NCBI GenBank assembly: GCA_023426935.1
Contig: JAEZBR010000035.1
Span: 1 to 15,271 of the forward strand
Reading direction: 5' to 3'
DNA from: Bacillota bacterium
GTDB lineage: Bacteria; Bacillota_I; Bacilli_A; Erysipelotrichales; Erysipelotrichaceae
Length of the DNA stretch: 15,271 bases
Position 1 is the stretch's first letter; each line of letters opens with the position of its first letter. Of the stretch, positions 14,868 to 15,271 are shown piece after piece. A model generated the notes under the pieces. That model saw only the letters and a program-made list of their open reading frames with translations. It was not told the origin of the DNA and ran no database searches. The position numbers were made by a program, and so were the translations under genes.

Positions 14868-15271
14868 TTAGAGAGATAACCAAGGATAAGTTATTTAAAA
14901 TCTATGACCCTAAATTAAATATCCCCTTACCTTTGATTATTATTTTTGACGGGGGTGAAATGGATGATGAATTAGTTCAATCTTTCCAACAAGCCTGGCA
15001 GAATAAGTTAACTTCCCCGGCTTATTTATTAAGTTACGGACCTTTAGATTGGAATAGAGATTATTCACCCTGGCCATCTGAAGGTTTAGAACGAAACCGT
15101 CCTTTCTTAGGGAAAGCGCAAGAAACCTTAGATTCTTTTCTTAATTTCTATCCTGAATTATCTAAAGAACTAAATCTGACTAATACTATCTACACCGCCG
15201 GTTATTCCTTAGGTGGTCTAATGGCTATCTGGTCTTTATATCAGAATGATTTATTTAAAGGTACCGCATCC
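14864..15271 (+). CDS. Alpha/beta-hydrolase (esterase-like) protein, N-terminal part, cut by window end
   Basis: The frame is open for 136 codons to the end of the window. It begins in an ATGA overlap with the rarA stop. Features seen: a hydrophobic strand PLPLIIIFDGGE (22-33), YGPLDWNRDYSPWP near 57-70, and the nucleophile-elbow motif GYSLGGL near 113-119, where the serine would be catalytic. The WNRDYSPWP element recalls small putative-esterase alpha/beta hydrolases. The acid and histidine of the triad, the full length and the substrate lie outside the window. Its tight linkage to rarA suggests one transcript, not a shared function. Confidence 0.75.
   Translation, partial: MIREITKDKLFKIYDPKLNIPLPLIIIFDGGEMDDELVQSFQQAWQNKLTSPAYLLSYGPLDWNRDYSPWPSEGLERNRPFLGKAQETLDSFLNFYPELSKELNLTNTIYTAGYSLGGLMAIWSLYQNDLFKGTAS

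Noticed and set aside
1..15271. A new defence or other multi-gene accessory system
   Set aside because: Apart from the lone DUF4143 ATPase and the IS end, all recognisable genes are housekeeping; no toxin-antitoxin pair, nuclease cluster, reverse transcriptase or CRISPR component is seen.

Overview
This window looks like a chromosomal segment of a low-to-medium GC Gram-positive bacterium (Bacillota). The main reasons are the secG-rnr-smpB gene order, glycine decarboxylase split into two subunits (GcvPA and GcvPB), strong AGGAGG-type ribosome binding sites and sigma-A-like promoters. An Erysipelotrichia-like lineage is possible, but this is only an impression. Most of the window is housekeeping; the accessory part is at the left edge.

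Left edge (1-1860): the window opens in the last 38 codons of an IS21-family IstB helper ATPase. A strong hairpin follows, then five CGGA-headed units spaced 22-23 bp apart, read as the right end of the insertion sequence. This end runs into the stop codon of a convergent, visibly AT-richer gene for a complete AAA/DUF4143 ATPase, which has its own good promoter. A 370-bp spacer with two repeat pairs and no convincing gene separates this accessory block from the core.

RNA and protein quality-control block (1838-6453, minus strand): a lipoprotein of unknown function, then secG, rnr (RNase R), smpB and a cyclophilin-type peptidyl-prolyl isomerase, closed by a clear intrinsic terminator. SecG belongs to the Sec translocon. 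RNase R and SmpB act with tmRNA to rescue stalled ribosomes and destroy non-stop mRNAs. A second terminator-like hairpin lies between secG and rnr. The lipoprotein gene is divergent from a YbaK-type Cys-tRNA(Pro) deacylase, and their -35 boxes overlap on opposite strands.

Glycine cleavage block (6944-13497, minus strand): gcvT-gcvH-gcvPA-gcvPB-lplA-lpdA, packed with gaps of 0-2 bp or short overlaps. It encodes all four proteins of the glycine cleavage system (P as two subunits, T, H and L) plus a lipoate-protein ligase that can load lipoate on GcvH. Together they would convert glycine and tetrahydrofolate to CO2, ammonia, 5,10-methylene-THF and NADH using scavenged lipoate. The leader is too short for a glycine riboswitch; a 6-bp inverted repeat abuts the -10 box instead.

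Right edge (13512-15271, plus strand): rarA/mgsA, a replication-fork AAA ATPase, divergent from the gcv operon and overlapping by ATGA with a truncated alpha/beta-hydrolase gene cut by the window end.

I found no CRISPR array, tRNA, rRNA or convincing new multi-gene defence system. The points most worth a second look are the phased IS end repeats against the DUF4143 ATPase, the overlapping divergent promoters with an apparently leaderless ybaK, the riboswitch-free gcv promoter with its inverted repeat, and the unidentified lipoprotein.
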